64,000 nt of DNA from an uncultured Clostridia bacterium. Its GTDB lineage: Bacteria; Bacillota; Clostridia; Oscillospirales; Acutalibacteraceae. Below, piece by piece: positions 44,703 to 53,084 of this stretch; position 1 is the stretch's first letter; every line of letters starts with the position of its first letter. The translations under genes and the position numbers were made by a program. The stretch lies in the NCBI GenBank assembly GCA_947632045.1, contig CANRNQ010000001.1, positions 1 to 64,000 of the forward strand, written 5' to 3'. A model generated the notes under the pieces. It was given only the letters and a program-made list of their open reading frames with translations, did no database searches and had not been told where the DNA came from.

Positions 44703-45614
44703 ATGAACAACAGCGACAAATCGGCGTTCATCGCCATAATAGGCAGACCAAATGTTGGAAAAAGCTCTATACTAAATAAACTGCTCGGGCAGAAAATAGC
44801 GATAGTTTCGCATAAGCCGCAGACGACCAGAACGAGGATAATGGGGGTGCTCACAGAGGGTGAAACTCAGCTTGTATTTATTGACACTCCCGGAATGCAC
44901 AAGCCAAAAACCGAGCTCGGGAAATATATGGTAAAATCAGTGAACGAATCGGTCGCGGGGGTGGACGCGGTAATGCTTGTTGCGGAATGTGACAAGGCTC
45001 CGGGCGATACCGAGAGGGAGCTTATTGAAAGGGCAAAAAGCCTTGGACTGCCCGCGGTGCTCGCGCTTAACAAGACGGATACTTTAAAGAGCAGGGACGA
45101 GCTGATAGGCGTGATCGCGGCATATTCAGGGCTATGCGATTTTGAGGCGGTGGTGCCGATATCGGCTCGAACCGGCAGCGGACTTGACGAGTTGAAGGAC
45201 GAGCTGAAAAAGCTTTCGCAGGAGGGCGGACATTTCTTCGACGACGATACTCTGACCGACCAGTCAGAGAGAGTTCTCGCCGCCGAAATAATCAGAGAAA
45301 AGCTTCTAAGGCTTCTCGACAAGGAGATACCGCACGGCACGGCGGTGGCGGTCGAGCGAATGAAAACGAGAGAAAACAGCGGCATACTCGACATAGACGC
45401 GACTATATACTGCGAACGCGAGAGTCACAAGGGCATAATAATCGGCAAGGGCGGCAGTATGCTTAAAAAGGTGGGCTCGTATTCAAGGCAGGATATGGAG
45501 AGCTTTTTTGACTGTAAAATAAATCTAAGGCTTTGGGTCAAGGTCAAGGAGGACTGGCGCAATCGCGAGAATATTTTGCGCTCCCTCGGCTTTGACGACA
45601 ACGATTTTCAGTAA
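44703..45614 (+). CDS. era: Ribosome-assembly GTPase Era
   Basis: A 303-residue GTPase. G1 is GRPNVGKSS, G3 DTPGMHKP, G4 NKTD and G5 near PISARTGSGLDEL. The KH domain at residues about 215-295 contains IGKGGSMLKKVG, the RNA-binding GxxG loop. Era binds 16S rRNA near its 3' end and acts in 30S maturation. ATG 44703 is preceded by ACGGAGAAT. The gene is followed within 15 bp by cca. Confidence 0.97.
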   Translation: MNNSDKSAFIAIIGRPNVGKSSILNKLLGQKIAIVSHKPQTTRTRIMGVLTEGETQLVFIDTPGMHKPKTELGKYMVKSVNESVAGVDAVMLVAECDKAPGDTERELIERAKSLGLPAVLALNKTDTLKSRDELIGVIAAYSGLCDFEAVVPISARTGSGLDELKDELKKLSQEGGHFFDDDTLTDQSERVLAAEIIREKLLRLLDKEIPHGTAVAVERMKTRENSGILDIDATIYCERESHKGIIIGKGGSMLKKVGSYSRQDMESFFDCKINLRLWVKVKEDWRNRENILRSLGFDDNDFQ

Positions 45615-45629
45615 TTTGGGGTGAAAACT

Positions 45630-46973
45630 TTGATTTTATCCGATGGCTGCCGCTTTGTTATCGACAGGCTGAGCGGAGCGGGATATTGCGCTTATGCCGT
45701 AGGCGGCTGCGTCCGCGACTATCTAATGCAGGCACAAGCAAAGGATTACGACGTTGCGACCAACGCCTTGCCTGACGAGATACTCTCGATATTTTCAGAC
45801 TGCCGAAGCATAACAAACGGAATCAAGCACGGTACCGTGACCGTGATAGCGGACGGCGAGCAGATAGAGGTGACGACGTTTCGCAAGGACGGACTATACA
45901 CCGACTGCCGCAGACCCGAAAGCGTTGCTTTCGGCGTAGAACTTGCCGACGACCTCGGACGAAGGGATTTTACAGTGAACGCCATGGCTTACAACGAAGC
46001 CGAGGGTATAGTAGACCCCTTTGGCGGGCGGCGGGATATAAGCGACAAGGTCATTCGCTGCGTCGGCGAGCCCGACAAGCGCTTTAACGAGGACGCTCTG
46101 CGCATAATGCGCGCCTTGCGCTTTGCGAGCGTATGCGGCTTTTCCGTCGAGGAAAAAACGGCGGAGTCGATCCATAGAAACAGGGAGCTTCTGAAAAAAA
46201 TAGCGGCGGAGAGGATCTTCCCCGAGCTTACGGCCGCATTGTGCGGCTGCGGCGCTGTATGCGTCCTCGATAAATTCCGTGATGTGTTCGCCGTGATAAT
46301 ACCGGCTATCAGGCCGTGCTTCGATTATTATTTGAGCGGCGATAATCACGGACAAACCCTTTGGGAGCATATGCTTAGGGCGATAAAGGCCGTCGAGCCG
46401 AGGGAGGAGCTGCGCCTTGCCGCTCTTTTGCACGATATAGCAAAGCCCCGACTAATAAGCGACGGCAATCCAGAAAGCGGGGGTTCCGCACACGCCGGAG
46501 AAAGCGCGGAGCTTGCGGAGCATATTTTGCGGGCTCTGAAAGCGCCGAGGAGGATTATCGACAGGGTTAAAATCCTCATAAATTATCACGATTACCCCTG
46601 CGACGACGGGCGCTCTGTTAAGCGCCTTATGAGGGATATAGGCGGCGAAAACGCCCTGCTCGTATTATCGCAGATAAGGCGAGCCGATATTGAGGCTCAA
46701 AATGGCTTAGACAAGCAAAAAAGGCTTGAACGGCTGAAGAAATGTGAAAATATGTGCCGCGAGTTCATGAGCTCCAAAGCTTGCGTCAGCATAGGCTCCC
46801 TCGATATAAGCGGAGATGATTTGATTTCGGTCGGCTTTGCCCGAGGTAAAACGATAGGGGCGGCTTTAAGCTACCTTCTTGACGCTGTTATAGACGGCGG
46901 GGTCGAGAACAAGAAGGATATGCTGCTTGCATATGCGAAGACACGCCTTCCTTTTTTTACTGCCGCGCCCTAA
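45630..46973 (+). CDS. cca: CCA tRNA nucleotidyltransferase with HD domain
   Basis: A 447-residue class II nucleotidyltransferase. TTG 45630 fits the TTGGGGTGA site; GTG 45621 is an alternative. The signature AVGGCVRDYLM and catalytic DYDVATNALPD (Asp-x-Asp) are followed by RRDFTVNAMAYN, the neck/body region and an HD domain (AALLHDIAKPR, then INYHDYPC). It adds or repairs the 3' CCA of tRNAs and, with the HD domain, may have 2',3'-cyclic phosphodiesterase activity. Coupled to era. Confidence 0.92.
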   Translation: MILSDGCRFVIDRLSGAGYCAYAVGGCVRDYLMQAQAKDYDVATNALPDEILSIFSDCRSITNGIKHGTVTVIADGEQIEVTTFRKDGLYTDCRRPESVAFGVELADDLGRRDFTVNAMAYNEAEGIVDPFGGRRDISDKVIRCVGEPDKRFNEDALRIMRALRFASVCGFSVEEKTAESIHRNRELLKKIAAERIFPELTAALCGCGAVCVLDKFRDVFAVIIPAIRPCFDYYLSGDNHGQTLWEHMLRAIKAVEPREELRLAALLHDIAKPRLISDGNPESGGSAHAGESAELAEHILRALKAPRRIIDRVKILINYHDYPCDDGRSVKRLMRDIGGENALLVLSQIRRADIEAQNGLDKQKRLERLKKCENMCREFMSSKACVSIGSLDISGDDLISVGFARGKTIGAALSYLLDAVIDGGVENKKDMLLAYAKTRLPFFTAAP

Positions 46974-47163
46974 GACCGCCTCTTGCAGCCCCTTTATTCG
47001 TTCAAAGAATATTGCTTTGGTTATAAGTATTAAAGCCACACTGCGCTCGGCGGGAGAGCCTTGGAGCGCTCGAGCCCAAAAATTTACAAATCGTTAATTC
47101 ATATATACCGAATATATTGTAAAATAAGGGTTGATAATTACAGCAAAAGGGGAGTTATCGCCG

Positions 47164-48132
47164 TTGTTTGGTTATATAAGGCCGCAAAAATCCGAGCTGC
47201 TGGTCAAGGATTACGACGCTTACAGAGCGGTCTATTGCAGCCTTTGCAGACAGCTTGGAAAAAGCTACGGCTTTTGCGCAAGCCTTATTTTAAGCTATGA
47301 CTCCACCTTCTATGCGATCTTGGCCATGTCGATTAGGGGAGAGTGCAACTCATATAAAAAGGGCAGATGCAAGGTGAATCCCACCAAAAGGTGCGACTAT
47401 TGCAGCTCGAAAAGCAAATCGCTCGAGGATGCGGCGGCGCTCTCGATAGCGGCGTTTTACTACAAGCTTGAGGACGACAGGCGCGACGAGGGATTTTTTA
47501 AACGGCTCGCCGTCCGGCTTGTAAAACCCTTTGCGAAAAGATGGCGCAAAAAAATGATAAAATACGGCTACTCGGACTTTGATCTGCTCTTTTCCGATAT
47601 GCTCAAAAATCAGCTCGAGGCGGAGCGGGAGCCAGATTGCTCTGTCGACCGAGCCGCGCAGCCGAGCGCAAAGGCGCTGTCGCAGGCGGCGCGAATACTC
47701 TCCGACGACGAAAATCAGCGCAGGGTGCTTGAAAGCTTTGGCTACTATCTCGGCAAGTGGATATATCTCATGGACGCTGCCGACGATCTTGAGGACGATT
47801 TAAAGCGCGGCGGCTTTAACCCCTTTATAAAGCACCTTTCGCTTGACGGAGGGTCGAGCGAGGGCTTAGACGCCGCGGTGTATGAGGGCATAAACGAAAT
47901 TATAAACGAAAACGCCTTTATGCTGCTGAGCTCCTTCAATCTAATAGAGCTGATGGGCAACAGGCGAATACTCGAAAACATTGTTACGCTCGGGGTAGGC
48001 TCGATGCAAAAAGCGGTGTTGTTTGATAAAAAAGCCGAAAAGAGCAAAAATAAAAACAGCGATAGCAGCAAAAGCAGCAATAACGGCGAAGTTAGAAATA
48101 ACGACGATGACAGCGATAAAAGCAACACCTGA
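47164..48132 (+). CDS. DUF5685 family protein
   Basis: A 322-residue protein. TTG 47164 is chosen because GGGGAG lies upstream and it gives the family N-terminus (M)FGYIRPQKSELLVKDY. Conserved cysteines include YCSLCRQLG and later CDYCSSK, suggesting metal binding. The middle part is helical with a predicted Asp-rich DAADDLEDD segment. The last about 35 residues are low-complexity Lys/Ser/Asn/Asp. The family is common in Clostridia next to a J-domain gene, as here (57 bp downstream), but its function is unknown. Confidence 0.82.
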   Translation: MFGYIRPQKSELLVKDYDAYRAVYCSLCRQLGKSYGFCASLILSYDSTFYAILAMSIRGECNSYKKGRCKVNPTKRCDYCSSKSKSLEDAAALSIAAFYYKLEDDRRDEGFFKRLAVRLVKPFAKRWRKKMIKYGYSDFDLLFSDMLKNQLEAEREPDCSVDRAAQPSAKALSQAARILSDDENQRRVLESFGYYLGKWIYLMDAADDLEDDLKRGGFNPFIKHLSLDGGSSEGLDAAVYEGINEIINENAFMLLSSFNLIELMGNRRILENIVTLGVGSMQKAVLFDKKAEKSKNKNSDSSKSSNNGEVRNNDDDSDKSNT

Positions 48133-48188
48133 GCTTTTATATTTAGATAATCAAAAACCGGAATACGAAGGTACAAAGGAGCTTTAAC

Positions 48189-48815
48189 ATGGCAAACAGT
48201 CCATATGAGGTGCTCGGCGTATCGCCGAATGCGACCGACGAAGAAATAAAGGCCGCGTACAGAAATCTTGCAAAAAAATATCACCCCGACAATTACGCCG
48301 ATTCTCCGCTTGCCGACGTTGCCGCCGAAAAGATGAAGGAGGTCAACGAGGCCTACGACACGATAATGAATTCGCGGCGCTCGCGGGGAGCGGCAGGCTC
48401 GGGCGGCGGATATTACAACGCAAATCCGTCCGGCTCGTCGAAATACTACGACGTGAGGACTATGATAAAAAACGGCAGAATAGCCGACGCAGAGCAGATA
48501 CTCGACGGAGTTCCCTTTGACATGCGCGACGCCGAATGGAATTTTCTTAAAGGGACGGTGCTTTTGAAGAAGGGCTGGACTCAGGAGGCTTATAATTGCT
48601 TTCAGACCGCCTGCAATATGGATCCCTCGAATATGGAGTACCGGCAGGCGTTGAATTTTGCGCAGAGCAGGCGCTCGGGCGCATACGGAGGCTATAATAC
48701 AGGAATGCCGCAGCAGAACGTCGGAGGCTGCAGCGGCTGCGACATATGTACCGGACTTTGCTGCGCCGATACCTGCTGCGAGTGCATGGGCGGCGATCTG
48801 ATACCCTGCTGCTGA
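48189..48815 (+). CDS. J-domain protein with a C-terminal cysteine cluster
   Basis: A 208-residue protein. Residues 5-65 are a J domain ([19 protein letters not shown] and KKYHPDNY with HPD at 32-34), so it should stimulate DnaK. A TPR-like helix pair (residues 90-160) follows. The last about 30 residues hold 11 cysteines ([14 protein letters not shown], then DTCCECMGG and PCC), a likely metal-binding tail. It lacks the G/F and zinc-finger domains of DnaJ. It is paired with the DUF5685 gene, which also carries Cys pairs; the two probably work together. Confidence 0.88.
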   Translation: MANSPYEVLGVSPNATDEEIKAAYRNLAKKYHPDNYADSPLADVAAEKMKEVNEAYDTIMNSRRSRGAAGSGGGYYNANPSGSSKYYDVRTMIKNGRIADAEQILDGVPFDMRDAEWNFLKGTVLLKKGWTQEAYNCFQTACNMDPSNMEYRQALNFAQSRRSGAYGGYNTGMPQQNVGGCSGCDICTGLCCADTCCECMGGDLIPCC

Positions 48816-48834
48816 GTTTTCGCGACAGGTCTTA

Positions 48835-48961
48835 GCGGCGACCGCAGCCTTCGCCCGAAGGGCGAAGGCTGCAAAAAACGCGGCGCAGCAGGGGGCTTTT
48901 CTTTGAATATAAATTATCTAAGCCGCGTTTTTCCGCGCGGCTTCGCCGCGCCGGTCGCCGC
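48835..48961. repeat. Cruciform repeat element, copy D
   Basis: Outer arms GCGGCGACCG (48835) and CGGTCGCCGC (ending 48961). Hairpin 1 is GCAGCCTTCGCCC/GGGCGAAGGCTGC (13 bp, loop GAA), inner arms AAAAACGCGGC and GCCGCGTTTTT, hairpin 2 GCGCGGC/GCCGCGC (loop TTC). It starts 19 bp after the J-domain stop and lies 115 bp before the next ATG. The remaining bases to 49076 hold no gene. Confidence 0.88.
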
Positions 48962-49076
48962 GTATGCGCCGCCGCCGGCATGGCCTTAAAATCAAAGCGC
49001 CGCCCCCCAAGATTCCCGATGAGAGCGCGGCTAAAACGGTAAAAATAATATTCTTTGAGCGAACAGGAATGTTGTT

Positions 49077-49625
49077 ATGAAGGAAAAAAATCTCTCTCCA
49101 AGCTATAAAATGGCGCTCGGCGGTATCTTTTCCGCGCTCGCCGTGGTTTCTATGCTCATTTCGTATATAGTCCCGACGGCGACATACGCCTGTCCGGCGC
49201 TCGCCGGAGTAATGCTTATCCCCCTTGTAATAGAGGTCGGAAAGGGCTGGGCGCTTTGCTCGTATGCGGCGGTATCGCTGCTGTCGTTTTTGATAGTGGC
49301 GGATAAGGAAATAGCGCTGTGCTTTACGGCGTTTTTCGGATTTTACCCTATTCTAAAGGCGCTGCTTGAGGAACGGCTCAGCAAATATCTGTGCTGGACG
49401 GTAAAGATAGCCTCGTTTTCCGCGTGCATGATAGCCGTGTTTTTCATATCCATACTCGTGCTCGGTATTCCGCGCGACAGCTTCACCTTATTCGGAGTCT
49501 ACCTTCCGTGGGCGTTCCTCGCGCTGGGCATAGTTATATTTGTGGTATACGATATAGCCCTCACGCGGGTCATAAGAGCATATGTGAGCGTGTGGAGGGA
49601 TAAGATATTCAAGCGGCTGAAATGA
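49077..49625 (+). CDS. Polytopic membrane protein of unknown function
   Basis: A 182-residue protein, ATG 49077 behind ACAGGAATG. There are about five hydrophobic segments (from SMLISYIVPTATYACPAL to IVIFVVYDIALTRVI). The pattern of a short cytoplasmic N-terminus with LGGIFSALAVVSMLIS and small-residue helices is reminiscent of substrate-binding S components of ECF transporters, but no S-component signature is certain. It lies 51 bp before proC. Confidence 0.6.
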   Translation: MKEKNLSPSYKMALGGIFSALAVVSMLISYIVPTATYACPALAGVMLIPLVIEVGKGWALCSYAAVSLLSFLIVADKEIALCFTAFFGFYPILKALLEERLSKYLCWTVKIASFSACMIAVFFISILVLGIPRDSFTLFGVYLPWAFLALGIVIFVVYDIALTRVIRAYVSVWRDKIFKRLK

Positions 49626-49676
49626 ACGCCTAATAAGAATATAATGACATATACATAATACCTTGGAGGAATGAAA

Positions 49677-50480
49677 ATGGCTAAAAAAACAGGATTTATC
49701 GGCGCGGGCAATATGGCGAACGCGATAATAAACGGAATGTTGAGAGCGGGAGCGGAGGCGCAGAGCATAGTCGTGTTTGACGTGAATCGCGAAAAATGCG
49801 CGGAGCTTGCTAAAAAAGGCGTGACAACGGCGGCGACCGGAGCGGACGTGATTAAGGAATGCGATTATACGGTGCTCGCGGTGAAGCCGCAGCAGCTTCC
49901 GGCGGTTTTCGACGAGATAAAGGAGGCCTGCGACGAGAGCAAGGTCATTGTGTCGATAGCGGCGGGAGTAAGCACCGACTATATAAGAAAAAGCCTCGGC
50001 GTAAGCTGCCCTTGCGTGCGTGTTATGCCGAACACGCCGCTGCTTCTCGGCTACGGAGCGACGGCGCTTTGCAAAACGGCCGACGTGAGCGATGCGGACT
50101 TTGAATTTGTGAAGTCGCTCTTTGAAAACAGCGGAATAGCGGTCGTGATAGACGAGGACAAGATGAACGCGGTCATATCGGTGAACGGCTCAAGTCCGGC
50201 GTACTTTTACCTTTTCGCAAAGGCGATGCAGGAGTACGCGGTCGAGCAGGGGATAGACTCAAACGAGGCGATGCGGCTGATATGCGCCACGATGAAGGGC
50301 AGCGCCGAGATGCTTTTAAACAGCGGCGACGACGCGCAAACTCTGATAAAGAAGGTGTCCTCGCCGGGAGGTACCACGCTCAAGGCGCTCGACGTATTTT
50401 ACGAGAGCAAAACCGAACAGACGATAAAGGACGCAATGGCGGCGTGCACGAGGAGAGCGGTCGAGCTTTCGGGAGAATAA
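49677..50480 (+). CDS. proC: Pyrroline-5-carboxylate reductase
   Basis: A 267-residue dehydrogenase of proline synthesis. ATG 49677 has TTGGAGGAATGAAA at good spacing; ATG 49671 is too close. Rossmann motif: GFIGAGNMANAI. VRVMPNTPLLLGYGATAL and GSSPAYFYLFA are family hallmarks, and SPGGTTLKALDVF near the C-terminus is the typical signature (VTSPGGTT). It reduces pyrroline-5-carboxylate using NAD(P)H. It is followed by a hairpin overlapping the spoIIM start. Confidence 0.94.
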   Translation: MAKKTGFIGAGNMANAIINGMLRAGAEAQSIVVFDVNREKCAELAKKGVTTAATGADVIKECDYTVLAVKPQQLPAVFDEIKEACDESKVIVSIAAGVSTDYIRKSLGVSCPCVRVMPNTPLLLGYGATALCKTADVSDADFEFVKSLFENSGIAVVIDEDKMNAVISVNGSSPAYFYLFAKAMQEYAVEQGIDSNEAMRLICATMKGSAEMLLNSGDDAQTLIKKVSSPGGTTLKALDVFYESKTEQTIKDAMAACTRRAVELSGE

Positions 50481-50500
50481 AAATTAAAATTTCATAATAT

Positions 50501-50562
50501 GACCCTTCGTTTCATACACTTTAGTATAAGCTTAAAGGAATGATGAAATGAAGGGTCTTTTT
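50501..50562 (+). terminator. Hairpin after proC that buries the spoIIM start codon
   Basis: GACCCTTCGTTTCAT (50501-50515) pairs with ATGAAATGAAGGGTC (50543-50557), with 14 Watson-Crick pairs and one mismatch or wobble, followed by TTTTTCTT. It could act as the proC terminator. The spoIIM ATG (50548-50550) lies in the 3' arm. Confidence 0.65.
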
Positions 50563-51201
50563 CTTATCTCGAACAGGGGAAGGCGAAATATAGCGACGGA
50601 AATTTCTTACTGCGCAAAAAGGTACGGAATTATGATTTTTCTATCGGCGTTTTTATTCGCGGGTATAATATGCGGCTGCATTTTGGCTCAGTATGGGGAC
50701 GAGCAGACGTTGAACGCGCTTGATTTTATATTCATAAGCAATTTTAAGGGCAGAATAGCCCAATCGCTTTTCGAGGGCTTCAAGGCGTCTATGTGCGCCT
50801 ACTTTCTGTTTTACATATCGGCTCTGCTGCTCGGGCTGTCGCTTTGGGGGCGTATAGGACTGCCGCTTGTGATATTTATAAAGGGCATAGGCGCGGGACT
50901 ATGCGCGGGGTATCTGTTTTCCGTGTATTCCTTTCAGGGAGCCGTGTTTTATGTTATCGTCATGCTCCCGGGGCTGTTCCTGTCGTCGCTGTCGCTTTTA
51001 CTGCAATCAAAGCATTCGTTTTGCTTTTCAAAGGAGCTGTGGCTTTTCTTCTCGCCGAGAAAAAAGCATACCGATATGCAAAAGCCGGAGCTCATGGGCT
51101 TTATCCAAAGGAGCGGGATAGTCTTGATAATAACGGCTGCCGCCGCGCTGACCGACGTGTTATTTACCGCGTTTTTTTCGCATATGTTTACATTTGTCTG
51201 A
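50548..51201 (+). CDS. spoIIM: SpoIIM-family membrane protein
   Basis: A 217-residue membrane protein with five or so hydrophobic helices. The N-terminal helix (YGIMIFLSAFLFAGIICGCI) and the region FIKGIGAGLCAGYLFSVYSF match the stage II sporulation protein M family. In Bacillus, SpoIIM with SpoIID and SpoIIP drives engulfment of the forespore. The neighbours here are proC and an uncharacterised membrane gene, and no other spo genes are in the window. The call is by sequence pattern; paralogues outside sporulation exist. Confidence 0.78.
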   Translation: MKGLFLISNRGRRNIATEISYCAKRYGIMIFLSAFLFAGIICGCILAQYGDEQTLNALDFIFISNFKGRIAQSLFEGFKASMCAYFLFYISALLLGLSLWGRIGLPLVIFIKGIGAGLCAGYLFSVYSFQGAVFYVIVMLPGLFLSSLSLLLQSKHSFCFSKELWLFFSPRKKHTDMQKPELMGFIQRSGIVLIITAAAALTDVLFTAFFSHMFTFV

Positions 51202-51261
51202 CTTTGTGCTACAATATTCTCGTCAATTTCTACAAAGAGGACGAGAAAGGAATACTGCTAA

Positions 51262-52182
51262 ATGACAAAAAGAAAAAATAAGGGAAAATACGCCGGCGCG
51301 TTTAAAAAATATACTCAGTCGCTTCCGGCGCTGGTTATGGCAAACATCTTGTTCGCCATTCCGCTGTTTATATTTTTTGCTCTGATAATTCTTGTTGAAA
51401 ACGTGGCAACGCCGATAGTTCCCATAAGGTTTCTGCCCATATTTTTGCTCATGCCCTTTTACTGCGGCCTTTGCAAGGTCACCAAGGACATAGCGAGCGG
51501 CAAAGAGAATGTTCAGGGCGCAAAGACGTTTTTTAAGGGATTAAAGGATAATTTCAAGTTCTCCGTACTGCACGGGCTTATATTTTATATAGTGTCGATG
51601 ATAGACTTTTTCTCGCTTGTGTTTTATTATCAGGCCGGAAGGACTAACGGATTTATGTATATAGGCTTCGGACTTGCCGTCGCCATAACGGTGGTTTCGG
51701 TTTTCTGTCTTTTTTACGTTCCGATTATAACCGTAACCCTCGATATCCCCTTCAGGTATGTTTACAAAAACTCGCTCCTGATGTCGATAGGCGAGCTTCC
51801 GAAAAACTTCATTGCCCTCATCGCCTGCGTCGCCTGCGTCGCAATAGTTACCACTCTGTTCACCTTCACCGGAAATTATATCGGGGCCTATGTTTCCATA
51901 ATTATACTGATGCTGTTTATAGTTCCCGCAACCTTGTCCTATGTCATAAGCGCGATACTCTATCCCTCGATCGAGAGCATTTTGATAGAAAAGGGCGACC
52001 ATATAAAGAACGAGCCCGATCCGGACAAGATGAGCCGCGAGGATATGCTTAAAAAGCAGCTCGAGGAAAATCCCATCGACCCCTCGATTCTCGAGGGCGA
52101 CGAAAACGAGCTTGTTTTTTACGGCGGCAAAATGGTGAAGCGCTCAAGCCTTATAGAGATTTATAAGACCGTAAATAAATAA
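51262..52182 (+). CDS. Integral membrane protein, DUF624-like, unknown function
   Basis: A 306-residue protein with about six hydrophobic helices in residues 20-245 and a charged cytoplasmic tail (residues 250-306). ATG 51262 follows AGGACGAGAAAGG (51237-51249). Segments such as LPFYCGLCKVTKDIASGK-like loops resemble DUF624/YesL proteins, which may be transport-associated. I do not assign a function. It ends before a strong hairpin at 52251. Confidence 0.6.
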   Translation: MTKRKNKGKYAGAFKKYTQSLPALVMANILFAIPLFIFFALIILVENVATPIVPIRFLPIFLLMPFYCGLCKVTKDIASGKENVQGAKTFFKGLKDNFKFSVLHGLIFYIVSMIDFFSLVFYYQAGRTNGFMYIGFGLAVAITVVSVFCLFYVPIITVTLDIPFRYVYKNSLLMSIGELPKNFIALIACVACVAIVTTLFTFTGNYIGAYVSIIILMLFIVPATLSYVISAILYPSIESILIEKGDHIKNEPDPDKMSREDMLKKQLEENPIDPSILEGDENELVFYGGKMVKRSSLIEIYKTVNK

Positions 52183-52250
52183 AAGCGCTTTGCGCCTGCG
52201 GCGCTGCGGCGGGAGCGATATCGGGGCGCAAGCCCCCAAAAATAAAATTG

Positions 52251-52291
52251 GCAGCCTGCGGCTTAGAAAAATAGCCGCAGGCTGCTTTAAT
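52251..52291 (+). terminator. Terminator-like hairpin
   Basis: GCAGCCTGCGGCT (52251-52263) pairs perfectly over 13 bp with AGCCGCAGGCTGC (52273-52285), followed by TTTAATT. It may end the upstream gene, or be the first helix of the structured RNA candidate just behind it. Confidence 0.7.
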
Positions 52292-52294
52292 TAA

Positions 52295-52440
52295 GGATAA
52301 TGATGGGCGAGTTAATATTGAAGGCGTTATAAAGCGCAGAACCGCTTGAAAGCGAGCGACTGCCGAAATAGGGCCTATAAAGCCGCGACAGGGTCATAGA
52401 TATGACCGAGCCGATGGGCAGGTCGGGGCTTTTGATTTGC
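52295..52440 (+). ncRNA. Candidate structured RNA (possibly raiA-motif-like)
   Basis: No reading frame is credible. Ordered pairings: CGCTT/GAAAGCG-type hairpin (around 52342-52355), GGTCAT/ATGACC (52392-52407) and CCGA/TCGG (52411-52426). The last two sit inside AAGCC/GGCTT (52380-52431) as a three-way junction, followed by TTTTG. The density of small helices and A-rich linkers (CCTATAAAGCC, CCGAAATAGG) looks like a conserved ncRNA. It reminds me of the clostridial raiA motif, from memory only. Confidence 0.4.
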
Positions 52441-52633
52441 GCATAAAAATATTTTCCGCCTTCATTATATTAATTTACTACATTGAAATGCAAAACACAA
52501 TATGTGCACGAGAAAGTGCACAGTAATATTTTTCCACAAGAGCCCCTCATACGAACGCTCTTGCCCCGCGCTTTGAAAAATAAAAGGATCGAAAAAAACC
52601 TCCAAAAATCTTCCGAAATCTTCTAAAAATCTG

Positions 52634-52663
52634 TTGCCACAGCAACTTGTTTTGTGCTATTAT
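52634..52663 (+). promoter_or_regulatory. Possible promoter for the long leader before the ABC operon
   Basis: TTGCCA (52634-52639), 18 bases, TATTAT (52658-52663). If used, it would give a transcript with a leader of about 410 bases before the ABC ATPase gene. Confidence 0.5.
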
Positions 52664-52669
52664 CTTGGT

Positions 52670-53080
52670 ACGATGCTTGTTAAAGCTCGACTCTTGCCGC
52701 GCCGAGAGCAGGAAAATACTCCTGCGCCGCAGAAAAGTACTCATAAAAATGTTCAGCCTCGAAAAAAGTACTCAAAACAGTTCAACCTCAAGCTGCGGCA
52801 ACCGACCGATACCGTTGCGGTCGTAAGCTCAGTCCATAAGACGCGAAGAGAGCAGCTCGACAAACATCGCCTTACCGCGGCAATTCCGATGCGGAGAGCT
52901 TACCGAGATGCAAATTTTAAAACCGGCAACCCATAGTAGCCCGTGTGCAAACCAAAATATATGGAGATGTGAAATTGCGAATGATAGAATAAAAGCACGG
53001 TGAAGCCGACCGCTGTAATCAGAGGCCTTAGACTTAAAGAAAAATCAAGCCTAAGACCGCAACGGAAAGAAAGGTGAGAT
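52670..53080 (+). ncRNA. Long structured leader upstream of an ABC exporter, unknown type
   Basis: This 410-bp stretch has a poor coding appearance (one Lys/Arg-rich frame of 100 codons without a ribosome site) but many pairings: GCAGGA/TCCTGC (52708-52725), GCCGCAG/CTGCGGC (52726-52799) enclosing two direct repeats beginning AAAAGTACTC (52733 and 52764), CGACCG/CGGTCG (52803-52823), and CTTAG-CTT/AAG-CTAAG (53027-53054) close to the ribosome site. It looks like a structured 5' leader or independent RNA. No known riboswitch class is assigned. Confidence 0.4.
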
Positions 53081-53084
53081 ATTT

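Noticed and set aside
52634-52936. A 100-codon Lys/Arg-rich protein
   Set aside because: It overlaps the promoter-like site, lacks a ribosome site, and the region is rich in helices and direct repeats, better explained as RNA.
52981-53035. A cobalamin riboswitch before the ABC operon
   Set aside because: CGGTGAAGCCG and GCTGTAA resemble part of the core, but the GGGAA box and surrounding stems are missing, and the operon is not a B12 transporter.
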